From contig NZ_MUGT01000059.1 of the NCBI RefSeq assembly GCF_002217205.1, positions 1-49,287 of the forward strand: a stretch of 49,287 nucleotides of DNA, in the 5' to 3' direction. The notes below the pieces were generated by a model. That model had not been told where the DNA came from, made no database searches, and saw only the letters and a list, made by a program, of their open reading frames with translations. A program made the position numbers and the translations under genes. The number at the start of each line of letters is the position of its first letter. Position 1 is the first letter of the stretch. This document shows positions 27,701-36,655 of this stretch, one piece after another. Source of the DNA: Flavobacterium branchiophilum NBRC 15030 = ATCC 35035 (GTDB lineage: Bacteria; Bacteroidota; Bacteroidia; Flavobacteriales; Flavobacteriaceae).

Positions 27701-28840
27701 ATGACAAGTTTGTTGGTAATTATAGTTTTAGTTTTATTAGCTGTTGCTGTTTGGCAGTTAATTAAAATATTTGATCTCACTCAAGTAGGAGTTCATAATC
27801 AAAATACACAAATTGCAGATGATAATGACAATAATATTCAAGGTTATTTGATGTTTGGTTTTGTTGGTTTTATCTATGTATTTACGATTTATGCTTTAAT
27901 TTCTTGGGGTAGTTTTATATTAGGAACTCCTGCTTCTGAACATGGAAGTATTGTAGATACTTTGATGAATACTTCTTGGACTTTGATTATGATAGTTCAA
28001 GTAATCACTCAAGCACTTTTACATTATTTTGCATTCAAATATAGAGGAAAAGAAGGACAAAAAGCGCTTTATTTTTCTGATAATAATAAATTAGAAGTTA
28101 TTTGGAGTACTATTCCTGCTGTTGTATTAGCTGGTTTGATTATTTTTGGTTTATTTGCTTGGAATGATATCATGTTTGTTGATGAAAAAACAGATGATGT
28201 AATTGTAGTAGAAGTTTATGCTCAACAATTTAATTGGACTGCTCGATATTCAGGTAAAGACAATGTGTTAGGTAAATCAAACGTTAGATACATTAATGGA
28301 GTTAATACATTAGGTGTTGATATGTCTGATCCAAATGCTCAAGACGATATTGCTACTAAAGAATTGCATATTCCAAAAGGGAAGAAAGTTTTATTCAAAT
28401 TCCGTTCACAAGATGTTTTGCATTCTGCTTATTTTCCACACTTTAGAGCTCAAATGAATTGTGTTCCTGGTATGGTTACTCAATTTGCTTTTACACCAAT
28501 ATATACTACTTCAGAGTATAGAGAATTTCCTTTCATTGTTGAAAAAATAGCAAAAATCAACAAAATAAGAGAAGAAAAATCAGCAGAATTGGTTGCAAAT
28601 GGAGGAACTGCTTTAGATCCTTATACTTTTGATTATTTATTATTATGTAATAAAATTTGTGGTTCGTCTCATTATAACATGCAAATGAAAGTAATTGTCG
28701 ATACACAAGAAGATTATAAAAAGTGGTTAAGTGAACAAGGTACGATTGCAAAAGCTATTGCAGATGAAAAATTAGCCAATCAACCAAAACCAGAAATTGT
28801 AGCTACAACTGCTGTTGCTGTTGATTCAACAAAAATGTAA
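27701..28840 (+). CDS. coxB: cytochrome c oxidase subunit II
   Basis: This CuA-bearing subunit of the aa3-type oxidase accepts electrons from cytochrome c or directly from the ACIII supercomplex. It has 379 residues. Several hydrophobic helices come first (a leading segment at 1-25, then about 50-75, 86-110 and 130-152), followed by the periplasmic cupredoxin domain. CuA ligands are visible as His in VLHSAYFPHF and in CNKICGSSHYNM (C-x3-C … H … M). The aromatic patch VYAQQFNWTARYSG is typical. It has an extended hydrophilic C-terminus. Confidence 0.95.
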   Translation: MTSLLVIIVLVLLAVAVWQLIKIFDLTQVGVHNQNTQIADDNDNNIQGYLMFGFVGFIYVFTIYALISWGSFILGTPASEHGSIVDTLMNTSWTLIMIVQVITQALLHYFAFKYRGKEGQKALYFSDNNKLEVIWSTIPAVVLAGLIIFGLFAWNDIMFVDEKTDDVIVVEVYAQQFNWTARYSGKDNVLGKSNVRYINGVNTLGVDMSDPNAQDDIATKELHIPKGKKVLFKFRSQDVLHSAYFPHFRAQMNCVPGMVTQFAFTPIYTTSEYREFPFIVEKIAKINKIREEKSAELVANGGTALDPYTFDYLLLCNKICGSSHYNMQMKVIVDTQEDYKKWLSEQGTIAKAIADEKLANQPKPEIVATTAVAVDSTKM

Positions 28841-28873
28841 TATAATTCAATTTTAAATTTATAAATTTATAAT

Positions 28874-30670
28874 ATGTCAGCAAATAGTCACGATCTTGCA
28901 CACGATCAAGAACACGAACACCACCATAAAGAAACATTTATTACCAAATATATCTTTAGTATTGATCATAAAATGATTGCTAAACAATATCTTTTAACAG
29001 GTATTGTGATGGGTATTTTGGGTGTTGGAATGTCTCTTTTGTTTAGAATGCAATTGGCTTGGCCAGAAGAATCTTTTAAAATATTCAGTATTTTTCTAGG
29101 AGAAAAATTTGCTCCAAACGGAGTAATGTCTAATGATACTTATTTGGCGTTAGTTACAATACATGGAACTATTATGGTTTTCTTTGTATTGACTGCTGGA
29201 TTAAGCGGTACTTTTAGTAATCTTTTGATTCCGTTACAAATTGGAGCTCGTGATATGGCCTCTGGTTTTATGAACATGATTTCCTATTGGCTTTTCTTTT
29301 TGTCGAGTGTTATTATGGTAATTTCTCTTTTTGTAGAATCTGGCCCTGCAAATGCGGGTTGGACAATATATCCACCTTTAAGTGCTTTGCCACAAGCCAT
29401 TTCTGGTTCTGGTATGGGTATGACACTTTGGTTAGTATCTATGGCTATATTTATTGCTTCTTCGTTAATGGGTTCTTTAAATTACATAGTTACTGTTATC
29501 AATTTGCGTACAAAAGGGATGAAGATGACAAGATTGCCATTGACTATTTGGGCCTTTTTTGTAACTGCTATCATTGGTGTAGTGTCATTTCCTGTATTGT
29601 TATCTGCCGCATTATTGTTGATATTTGATAGAAGTTTTGGTACTTCTTTCTTCTTATCGGATATATATATTGCTGGAGAAGTATTGCAATATCAAGGAGG
29701 TTCACCTGTGTTATTCGAGCATTTGTTTTGGTTTTTAGGTCATCCTGAGGTGTATATTGTTTTATTACCAGCTTTAGGTATCACTTCTGAGATTATTGCT
29801 ACTAACTCTCGTAAACCTATATTTGGTTATAGAGCCATGATTACTTCTATTTTGGCTATTGCATTTTTATCTACCATAGTATGGGGACATCACATGTTTG
29901 TATCAGGTATGAACCCTTTTCTAGGTTCGGTATTTACCTTTACTACTTTATTAATTGCGATACCATCTGCAGTAAAAGCTTTCAATTATATTACAACACT
30001 TTGGAAAGGTAATTTACAAATGAATCCTGCTATGTTGTTTTCTATCGGTTTGGTTTCTACTTTTATTACTGGTGGTTTAACTGGAATTATTTTAGGGGAT
30101 AGTACTTTAGATATCAATGTTCATGATACTTATTTTGTAGTAGCACATTTTCATTTGGTTATGGGTATTTCGGCACTTTATGGAATGTTTGCGGGTATTT
30201 ACCATTGGTTTCCAAAAATGTTTGGTAGAATGTTAAATAAAAATTTAGGATATATTCACTTTTGGGTAACTGCAGTTTGTGCTTATGGAGTATTTTTTCC
30301 AATGCACTTTATAGGTATGGCAGGTCTTCCAAGACGTTATTATTCTAATACTGCATTTCCTTTATTTGATGAATTACAAGATGTAAACGTAATTATTACT
30401 GTTTTTGCTCTTGTTGGCGGTGCTTTTCAATTGGTATTTTTGTATAATTTTTTCTCTAGTATTTTCTATGGTAAAAAAGCAACTCAAAATCCTTGGAAAT
30501 CCAATACTTTAGAATGGACAACTCCAGTAGAACATATACACGGCAACTGGCCAGGTGCTATTCCAGAGGTACACCGTTGGCCTTATGATTATAGCAAACC
30601 AGGACATGATGAAGATTTTGTTCCTCAAAATGTACCTATGAAAGATGGAGAAGTAGATTTACATCACTAA
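28874..30670 (+). CDS. coxA: cytochrome c oxidase subunit I
   Basis: This is the catalytic heme-copper subunit that reduces oxygen and pumps protons. It has 598 residues and twelve or more helices, with a His-rich N-terminus (HDQEHEHHHKE). Metal ligands are visible in HGTIMVFFVL (low-spin heme), FLGHPEVYIVLLP (CuB His with the cross-linked Tyr), WGHHMFVSGM (two CuB His) and HDTYFVVAHFHLVMG (heme ligands). The GHPEV glutamate marks an A1-type proton channel. No subunit III or IV gene follows; those must lie elsewhere. A terminator closes the block. Confidence 0.97.
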   Translation: MSANSHDLAHDQEHEHHHKETFITKYIFSIDHKMIAKQYLLTGIVMGILGVGMSLLFRMQLAWPEESFKIFSIFLGEKFAPNGVMSNDTYLALVTIHGTIMVFFVLTAGLSGTFSNLLIPLQIGARDMASGFMNMISYWLFFLSSVIMVISLFVESGPANAGWTIYPPLSALPQAISGSGMGMTLWLVSMAIFIASSLMGSLNYIVTVINLRTKGMKMTRLPLTIWAFFVTAIIGVVSFPVLLSAALLLIFDRSFGTSFFLSDIYIAGEVLQYQGGSPVLFEHLFWFLGHPEVYIVLLPALGITSEIIATNSRKPIFGYRAMITSILAIAFLSTIVWGHHMFVSGMNPFLGSVFTFTTLLIAIPSAVKAFNYITTLWKGNLQMNPAMLFSIGLVSTFITGGLTGIILGDSTLDINVHDTYFVVAHFHLVMGISALYGMFAGIYHWFPKMFGRMLNKNLGYIHFWVTAVCAYGVFFPMHFIGMAGLPRRYYSNTAFPLFDELQDVNVIITVFALVGGAFQLVFLYNFFSSIFYGKKATQNPWKSNTLEWTTPVEHIHGNWPGAIPEVHRWPYDYSKPGHDEDFVPQNVPMKDGEVDLHH

Positions 30671-30689
30671 TCTTTTTAGAATATCTTGG

Positions 30690-30717
30690 AACCTCTCAAT
30701 TTTTTGAGAGGTTTTTT
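30690..30717 (+). terminator. terminator of the act-cox block
   Basis: AACCTCTCAA pairs with TTGAGAGGTT around TTTT, with six T in the tail. It lies inside a longer open frame upstream of ruvB, which shows that the ruvB start must be downstream. Confidence 0.92.
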
Positions 30718-30739
30718 CATTTTTATCTATATCATTTTT

Positions 30740-30747
30740 TATCTTTG
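30740..30747 (+). promoter_or_regulatory. -7 box of ruvB, almost touching its start codon
   Basis: TATCTTTG matches TAnnTTTG and ends only 4 bp before the ruvB ATG at 30752. The transcript would have almost no leader. Confidence 0.55.
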
Positions 30748-30751
30748 CTTC

Positions 30752-31774
30752 ATGAATGAAAATTTAGACCCTACCAATCAACATTATAATAATGAGGAAT
30801 TAGATCTTGAAAAAAAATTAAGACCTTTATCCTTTGACGATTTTGCTGGACAAGATCAAGTATTAGAAAACTTAAAAGTTTTTGTTGCAGCGGCCAATCA
30901 GCGTGGCGAAGCCCTCGATCATGCTTTATTTCATGGACCACCTGGGCTTGGCAAAACTACATTAGCCAATATTTTGGCAAATGAATTGGGTGTTGGTATC
31001 AAAATAACTTCTGGGCCTGTATTAGATAAACCTGGCGATTTAGCTGGACTTTTAACCAATTTGGATGAAAGAGACGTTTTATTTATCGACGAAATTCACC
31101 GTTTAAGTCCTGTTGTTGAAGAATATTTATATTCTGCAATGGAAGATTTTCGTATAGATATTATGATAGAATCAGGGCCAAATGCTCGCACGGTACAAAT
31201 TAATTTGAATCCTTTTACACTTATTGGAGCTACGACCCGTTCAGGATTATTAACTGCTCCTATGAGGGCACGTTTTGGTATTCAAAGCAGGTTACAATAT
31301 TATTCCACCGCTTTGCTCACAACTATAGTACAGCGTAGTGCTTCTATTTTGAAAATGCCTATTTCAATGGAAGCTGCCATTGAAATTGCGGGTCGTAGCA
31401 GAGGTACACCACGTATTGCCAATGCTTTGTTAAGACGTGTTCGTGATTTTGCTCAAATAAAAGGCAATGGAAAAATTGATATTGAAATTGCACAGTATGC
31501 ATTAAGAGCTTTAAACGTTGATGCCCACGGTTTAGATGAAATGGACAATAAAATATTAAACACGATTATTGATAAATTTAAAGGTGGCCCAGTAGGATTA
31601 TCAACATTGGCCACTGCAGTATCTGAAAGTAGTGAAACAATAGAAGAAGTGTATGAACCCTTTTTGATTCAAGAGGGTTTTATAATGAGGACTCCTAGAG
31701 GTCGAGAAGTTACTGAAAAAGCATATCAACATTTAGGAAAAATAAATGTAAATATTCAAACCGGTCTTTTTTAA
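30752..31774 (+). CDS. ruvB: Holliday junction branch-migration helicase RuvB
   Basis: This hexameric AAA+ motor works with RuvA to drive branch migration in recombination and repair. It has 340 residues from [11 protein letters not shown] moved the start to 30752 because an upstream in-frame ATG lies before the coxA terminator, and its extra residues would be translated terminator sequence. The Walker A motif is GPPGLGKTT, Walker B is FIDEIH, and sensor residues lie in GATTRSG and the [21 protein letters not shown] block. The winged-helix C-terminus ends [17 protein letters not shown]. queG follows at 20 bp. Confidence 0.96.
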   Translation: MNENLDPTNQHYNNEELDLEKKLRPLSFDDFAGQDQVLENLKVFVAAANQRGEALDHALFHGPPGLGKTTLANILANELGVGIKITSGPVLDKPGDLAGLLTNLDERDVLFIDEIHRLSPVVEEYLYSAMEDFRIDIMIESGPNARTVQINLNPFTLIGATTRSGLLTAPMRARFGIQSRLQYYSTALLTTIVQRSASILKMPISMEAAIEIAGRSRGTPRIANALLRRVRDFAQIKGNGKIDIEIAQYALRALNVDAHGLDEMDNKILNTIIDKFKGGPVGLSTLATAVSESSETIEEVYEPFLIQEGFIMRTPRGREVTEKAYQHLGKINVNIQTGLF

Positions 31775-31794
31775 ATTTTTTTTTTGACCCATTT

Positions 31795-32703
31795 ATGAAA
31801 TCAACTTACACAGCATTTATAAAATCCGAAGCCTTAAAGCTCGGATTTTTTTCAGTAGGTATATCAAAAGCTGCATTTTTAGAAGAGGAAGCTCCACGAT
31901 TAGAACTTTGGTTAGAAAAAAACCATCAAGGGCAAATGAGTTACATGGAACGTCATTTTGATAAACGATTGGATCCTACCATCCTTGTACCAGATGCCAA
32001 AAGTGTGATATCGCTTTTGTTTAATTATTATCCTTCTGAAAAGCAAATTGAAAATACCTATAAAATTTCTAAATATGCTTATGGTCAAGATTATCATGAT
32101 GTAATTAGGGATAAATTAAAAATATTAATGCAAGCCATCCAAGACCAAATTGGACAAGTATCGGGTAGGGTTTTTGTGGATTCTGCCCCAGTTTTAGACA
32201 AAGCTTGGGCTAAAAAAAGCGGATTAGGTTGGATTGGGAAAAATAGTAATTTAATAACTAAAAAAGCGGGTTCTTTCTACTTTATAGCTGAAATTATTTT
32301 AGATTTAGAATTAGATTATGATACCATTACCACAGACCATTGTGGTACTTGCACTGCCTGTATTGATGCTTGTCCTACACAAGCCATAGTAGCGCCCTAT
32401 CAAGTGGATGGTAGTAAATGTATTTCGTATTTTACTATTGAATTAAAAGAACAATTGCCTAATGAGCTCAAACAAACTTTTGATGATTGGGTATTTGGAT
32501 GTGATGTTTGTCAAGATGTATGTCCTTGGAATCGGTTTTCTCAACCCCATCAAGAGCCTTTATTTTCAGCTAAAACAGAGATTATTAACAATACAAAAGC
32601 AGATTGGGAGTTTTTATCAGAAGAGAATTTTAACGAAATATTCAAAAAATCACCTATAAAACGTATTAATTATCATAAATTTTTTAATAATTTATTAAAA
32701 TAA
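31795..32703 (+). CDS. queG: epoxyqueuosine reductase QueG
   Basis: This enzyme makes the last step of queuosine synthesis, reducing epoxyqueuosine in tRNA with a cobalamin and two 4Fe-4S clusters. It has 302 residues, somewhat short of the roughly 380-residue E. coli form because the C-terminal HEAT-like extension is lacking, as is usual in Bacteroidota. Cysteine motifs are [12 protein letters not shown] and [11 protein letters not shown]. The family stretch [17 protein letters not shown] is intact. It is likely co-transcribed with ruvB. Confidence 0.95.
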   Translation: MKSTYTAFIKSEALKLGFFSVGISKAAFLEEEAPRLELWLEKNHQGQMSYMERHFDKRLDPTILVPDAKSVISLLFNYYPSEKQIENTYKISKYAYGQDYHDVIRDKLKILMQAIQDQIGQVSGRVFVDSAPVLDKAWAKKSGLGWIGKNSNLITKKAGSFYFIAEIILDLELDYDTITTDHCGTCTACIDACPTQAIVAPYQVDGSKCISYFTIELKEQLPNELKQTFDDWVFGCDVCQDVCPWNRFSQPHQEPLFSAKTEIINNTKADWEFLSEENFNEIFKKSPIKRINYHKFFNNLLK

Positions 32704-32766
32704 TTGAAAATAAAATATTTTAACATATTTGTGATTTATTTTTTTAAGGTTTTATTTTTTATTTAT

Positions 32767-32774
32767 TATCTTTG
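32767..32774 (+). promoter_or_regulatory. -7 promoter box of the surface-protein gene pair
   Basis: TATCTTTG fits TAnnTTTG. The first start codon is 142 bp downstream, so the leader would be long (about 135 nt). No known riboswitch motif is recognisable in it. Confidence 0.55.
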
Positions 32775-32916
32775 TACCAAATTAGCCATAACTATATCGC
32801 CGACAAAATACTACTTATTTAAGGTGAAGTACATAAAACATTTGTATTAATGGATAGGGTTTTATAATACTAAATTAGTTATACTTTTTTAATATAATAA
32901 ATAAAAAATAATTTAT

Positions 32917-34257
32917 ATGAGAAAAATTCACTTTGTTTTACTGTTTTTAATAGCAGCAATTAAAATTCAAGCACAAGTAGGTGTTGGTACCGTTAATCCA
33001 ACAGGTACATTTAATGTTGATGGAGCTAAGGACAACGCTACCACAGGTACACCAACAAATGATCAACAAGCCAATGATTTTATAGTTACATCTACAGGCT
33101 TAGTAGGTATTGGAAAATTGATTCCAAAGGCTATCCTTGACATTAATTCAACTAGTGGTCAGATTGTCAATACAAGATATTCAACAACTGCAAATGCGGG
33201 ACCTGGTTTGATTTTAAGAAAATCTAATGCCGCAAATAATTTAGACAATGGTGCTTTGTTGAGTGGTGACTTAATTGGTAGAATTGCGTTTTTTGCTAAT
33301 ACGGGTTCAGGATATAGTACAATTGCTAATAGTGAAATGAGATCTGAACAAGTAGGTACTGCTTCTAGTACAAACGTAGGATCGAAAATTATTTTTGCAA
33401 CGGCTACTCAAAATACAACATCATTAACAGACCGTATGGTAATTTTAGATAATGGGAAAGTGGGAATTGGAATTGTAAACCCGTTAAATATGCTTGTTGT
33501 AAGAGGTGTAAATGCACAGCCCTCTGCTCAAAACCTAGATCAAACCAATGCAACCTTTAGAGTGGATAGCAATACCAATCACGCATTGGATTTTGGTACA
33601 TTAAATGATACACCTTATGGGGCTTATATTCAAAGTCAAAATAAAACAGGAGCAAATGGTTTGGCATTGTCTTTAAACCCTACAGGTGGTAAAGTCGGGA
33701 TTGGGCTTGTTTCACCAAGTTATGATTTGGATGTCAATGGAACTGCAAGAATTGCTACTGTACCAACCATTGCTACTGCTACCAAAATGTTAGTAAAAGA
33801 CCCATCTACTGGACAAATTTCAGAGCAAACTATTAGTGGCGGTACAACGCCATCTACAGTTGTGTATGTAAATGCGGCTACTCCAGCAACAGCAACCATA
33901 TTTGATACTGCCAATCCAGCAGTAACTAATAACAACGCTTTTAAAAATTTAACTACTGCCATTTATGTTGGTACGGATGGAAGCCAATGGACAAGTGATG
34001 GCACTGTTTATTCTACCTATGCTCCCTCTTTTCAAGGGGCTAGCGATGAGTTTACTGCTACTGCAAGCCAAACGGTATTTACTCTTTCAGGATTGCCAAA
34101 AGGTAAAGTATGGTTTTTTAGAAACGGTTCTCGACTAACTAACAATTGTTATACCGTAGTAGGCTCGAAAGTTACTTATATTCCTGCAAATAATGGAGGT
34201 GCTTCGCTTGGTACAATTGTAGCCGGAGATATTATAACCATTGATTATGTAAAATAA
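32917..34257 (+). CDS. secreted repetitive surface protein, tail-fibre/adhesin-like
   Basis: This exported protein of 446 residues has a signal peptide (MRKIHFVLLFLIAAIKIQAQ). Most of it is Thr/Ala/Asn/Gly-rich with recurring 'VGIG…NP' units: VGVGTVNPTGTFNVDGA, LVGIGKLIPKAILDI, KVGIGIVNPLNMLVV and KVGIGLVSPSYDLDVNGTARI. Such units are known from flavobacterial cell-surface proteins that resemble phage tail-fibre shafts. The C-terminal ~70 residues (SDEFTATASQTVFTLSGLP … GDIITIDYVK) form a separate beta domain. I see no type IX secretion C-terminal signature. Adhesion is an inference from composition. Confidence 0.7.
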   Translation: MRKIHFVLLFLIAAIKIQAQVGVGTVNPTGTFNVDGAKDNATTGTPTNDQQANDFIVTSTGLVGIGKLIPKAILDINSTSGQIVNTRYSTTANAGPGLILRKSNAANNLDNGALLSGDLIGRIAFFANTGSGYSTIANSEMRSEQVGTASSTNVGSKIIFATATQNTTSLTDRMVILDNGKVGIGIVNPLNMLVVRGVNAQPSAQNLDQTNATFRVDSNTNHALDFGTLNDTPYGAYIQSQNKTGANGLALSLNPTGGKVGIGLVSPSYDLDVNGTARIATVPTIATATKMLVKDPSTGQISEQTISGGTTPSTVVYVNAATPATATIFDTANPAVTNNNAFKNLTTAIYVGTDGSQWTSDGTVYSTYAPSFQGASDEFTATASQTVFTLSGLPKGKVWFFRNGSRLTNNCYTVVGSKVTYIPANNGGASLGTIVAGDIITIDYVK

Positions 34258-34302
34258 TTTTTCTTTTTTTAACAAACAGAGATAATTATTTAATTTACAT
34301 AT

Positions 34303-34377
34303 ATGAAATCGCTATTAACTGCTAGTTTGTTGCAAACAAATAGTAATATAAAAGCGATAACCTATATGACCGATTAA
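34303..34377 (+). CDS. possible 24-residue leader peptide upstream of the second surface protein
   Basis: A short frame, MKSLLTASLLQTNSNIKAIT…, starts in the same context (TTACATATATGAAA) that precedes the next gene at 34396. It looks like a start region plus a short hydrophobic beginning. It could be a leader peptide, a relic of a duplicated gene start, or chance. Confidence 0.3.
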   Translation: MKSLLTASLLQTNSNIKAITYMTD

Positions 34378-34395
34378 AAAACAAATTTTACATAT

Positions 34396-36135
34396 ATGAA
34401 AAAAATATTTATAATACTGTGTGTTATGGGGTTTATTACCTCAAAGGCACAACAATTTGATGCCGTACACGTTTTTAACAAACAAGGTGTTTTTATCAAA
34501 AGCGATCCTGATGCTAATTTAGTAAATCGTCGTGGAGTGAAAGCTACAGGTTTGGTTGAAAACGAATCTGTTGACAGATGGGGTAATCTTTATACAGTGC
34601 CAGGTAATATTGGTTACCAAAATTATTGGACAACAAATCACTTGGTAACTTGGACGGCTCAAAATCAAAGTTTGGCTTTGGTTGCTTCGCCTGCAGATGT
34701 AAATGTTGTAATTGGAGCAAAAGCAGGCTATAGAATTATTGCAACGGGATCTGCAAATACAGGATCTGCAAATTTAATTATTGCAGGTACAGCTACTAGT
34801 CTAGGGACATTTAATGGTGGAGGAACGGTGGTTTTTGAAGCCAGTCAGAACGTTGGTGTCAATGGTTTTACAGGTATTACCGTGCAGTCGGGTGCCACTT
34901 TGCAATACGGTACAGATTGGACTAAAACATTTACTATTGGGCCAGGTCAATTGGTTGTTTTAAGCGGTGCTACATTAGAATTTAGAACTAAAAATACTAC
35001 TCAAGCAGAGTTTATGGGGCCTGGTATGCGTATAAGTGGTACTCTTAATATGATTGGAAATGGTACTGCTACGGGCGGGATATACAAACCATATTCAGCT
35101 ACTTGGGTTTTAAATGGCGGGGTAATGAATTTGGTCAATTGTTCTTTAGAGCTTTCTAATACCTTTGGGCTAGGTGCAAGTGATCCATTGGCGGGCTATT
35201 ATTCTGGTACACTTAACATCAATAAAGATTCTGGCTTAATAATAAGTTCAAATGCTCTAACAGAAGGTATAGCAGTCAATGTGGCAGGTAATGGATCAGG
35301 AATCTCTGGAACGCCTCAGGTAGCAATATACGGTAAGGGAACTAGTTCTAGTGGGATTAATGGTGTAGTTACCCTAAAAGACGATACTGTGATAGCTTTT
35401 GAAAATACAGTGGCAAACCCCGTTTGTGCTAATATTACTGGGCCATACAAATTAACGTATGGTTGTCCTACATCTGGAACAAATAGTTTGGCTTGGTTAG
35501 CTGGTAATAGTACCCATACAGGTGTAATGGAAATTGCTTATGGAACCGCAAAAGTGTTAGCTTCAGAAGGGACGAGTGGTTCACAATATGTAAACTTAAA
35601 ATCAGGAACTACCTTGTGGTATAATGTACTTAATGCAAGTGCTAAATCCTGGCGGGCAGAAGCCAATACGTCTATCATTCTTTCTAATTTTGAAGTAACC
35701 CTTAATAATCAAGAGTCGATTCCATTACAAGCCATTTTTTCTAGCAATGGCAAATTAACTTTAGCATCAGGAAGCGACTTAGAGTTGGCAGCCTCGCCAC
35801 ATACTTGTACGGGTAATTTAACTGTTAATAGTGGTGCCAAAACAGGGGCTGCTATTGCTTCGGTAGTATGGGCTGGGCCACTAATTATGTCTGGAGCTAC
35901 AAGTGCATTAAATGTAAATAATGTTTCTAATGCTGCCTCAAAGTTGAAATGTACTACTTTTACAGCAGCTAGTGGTTTTACCGTTAATGTGCCTAACTTA
36001 ACTGCGGGTACTTATGATATTTTAGAACGAACAAATACAGGTACCAATACCATCCCAACTGTAGGTACTAATGCAAGTGGCTTAACCGCAAGTTTTAGCT
36101 GGGTTGGTAACATCTTAAAAATGACTTTATCTTAA
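34396..36135 (+). CDS. secreted beta-rich surface protein, autotransporter-passenger-like
   Basis: This exported protein of 579 residues has a signal peptide (MKKIFIILCVMGFITSKAQ). The remainder is rich in Gly, Ala, Thr, Ser and Asn, with repeated short strands such as LIIAGTATSLGTFNGGGTVV, GITVQSGATLQYG, VVLSGATLEF and GNLTVNSGAKTGA. This is the pattern of a right-handed beta-helix passenger domain. No beta-barrel translocator and no clear type IX sorting domain is present at the C-terminus (VGNILKMTLS). It follows the tail-fibre-like gene, probably in the same transcript, and ends at a terminator. Function unknown; a surface or matrix role is inferred. Confidence 0.65.
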   Translation: MKKIFIILCVMGFITSKAQQFDAVHVFNKQGVFIKSDPDANLVNRRGVKATGLVENESVDRWGNLYTVPGNIGYQNYWTTNHLVTWTAQNQSLALVASPADVNVVIGAKAGYRIIATGSANTGSANLIIAGTATSLGTFNGGGTVVFEASQNVGVNGFTGITVQSGATLQYGTDWTKTFTIGPGQLVVLSGATLEFRTKNTTQAEFMGPGMRISGTLNMIGNGTATGGIYKPYSATWVLNGGVMNLVNCSLELSNTFGLGASDPLAGYYSGTLNINKDSGLIISSNALTEGIAVNVAGNGSGISGTPQVAIYGKGTSSSGINGVVTLKDDTVIAFENTVANPVCANITGPYKLTYGCPTSGTNSLAWLAGNSTHTGVMEIAYGTAKVLASEGTSGSQYVNLKSGTTLWYNVLNASAKSWRAEANTSIILSNFEVTLNNQESIPLQAIFSSNGKLTLASGSDLELAASPHTCTGNLTVNSGAKTGAAIASVVWAGPLIMSGATSALNVNNVSNAASKLKCTTFTAASGFTVNVPNLTAGTYDILERTNTGTNTIPTVGTNASGLTASFSWVGNILKMTLS

Positions 36136-36160
36136 AGTATATAATAAAATAATTTACCCT

Positions 36161-36195
36161 AAAAAAGATTTGAAGTACTTTCAAGTCTTTTTTTT
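36161..36195 (+). terminator. terminator after the surface-protein pair
   Basis: AAAAAAGATTTGAA pairs with TTCAAGTCTTTTTT (one G-T pair) around GTACT, with a T tail. Confidence 0.88.
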
Positions 36196-36309
36196 GTTTT
36201 ATATGGTAATAAATGCCAATTTAGAAACTGGAAAAAATGAAATTCAGTTATAAAATAAAAAATAACCAATTGATTATATAATAAATTTTTGAAGTTTTTT
36301 ATATAATAA

Positions 36310-36341
36310 AAAAGGTTTATCTAAATTTAGATAAACCTTTT
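36310..36341 (-). terminator. 32-bp perfect palindrome, terminator of tRNA-Gln
   Basis: AAAAGGTTTATCTAAA joins its exact reverse complement without a spacer. It lies just downstream of the minus-strand tRNA-Gln and ends in TTTT on that strand, so termination is the simplest reading. Confidence 0.75.
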
Positions 36342-36349
36342 AAAATAAG

Positions 36350-36420
36350 TTGGTCTACAAGGACTCGAACCTTGAAAGACTGCACCAAAAACAGTTGTGT
36401 TACCATTACACCATAGACCA
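36350..36420 (-). tRNA. tRNA-Gln (anticodon TTG)
   Basis: This 71-nt tRNA folds on the minus strand. The acceptor is TGGTCTA / TAGACCA, the D arm is GTGT…ACAC, and the anticodon arm is ACTGT-TTTTGGT-GCAGT with TTG at the anticodon. The T arm is CAAGG-TTCGAGT-CCTTG. The weak first pair U1-A72 is typical of tRNA-Gln. CCA is not encoded. From 36421 to 36655 I see only AT-rich spacer before the next gene. Confidence 0.95.
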
Positions 36421-36655
36421 GCTTTGATTTGTAATCGGGTGCAAATTTATAGCTTTTTTTGTTTTGTGCAAACTTTTTTTTGACTTTTTTTCAAAAAATT
36501 TTAGTTGTAACAATTTTTATTTTTTAAAGTCTTTATAATCAGTAACCAATTTTGAAATAACCATAAAAAAGCAATAGATTTTTGTAGTAAATGAACCGTC
36601 ATTACATAAAAAATTGTTTCTTTGTAGCGTTATTTTAAATTCAATATAATTTTTC

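Noticed and set aside
19340..30670. Cytochrome and iron-sulfur gene block as a novel respiratory system
   Set aside because: Gene order and motifs match the known alternative complex III plus aa3 oxidase arrangement of Bacteroidota.
36310..36341. Perfect 32-bp palindrome beside tRNA-Gln as an integration (attachment) site
   Set aside because: No integrase or element boundary is nearby, and the position and T-run fit a terminator of the tRNA.
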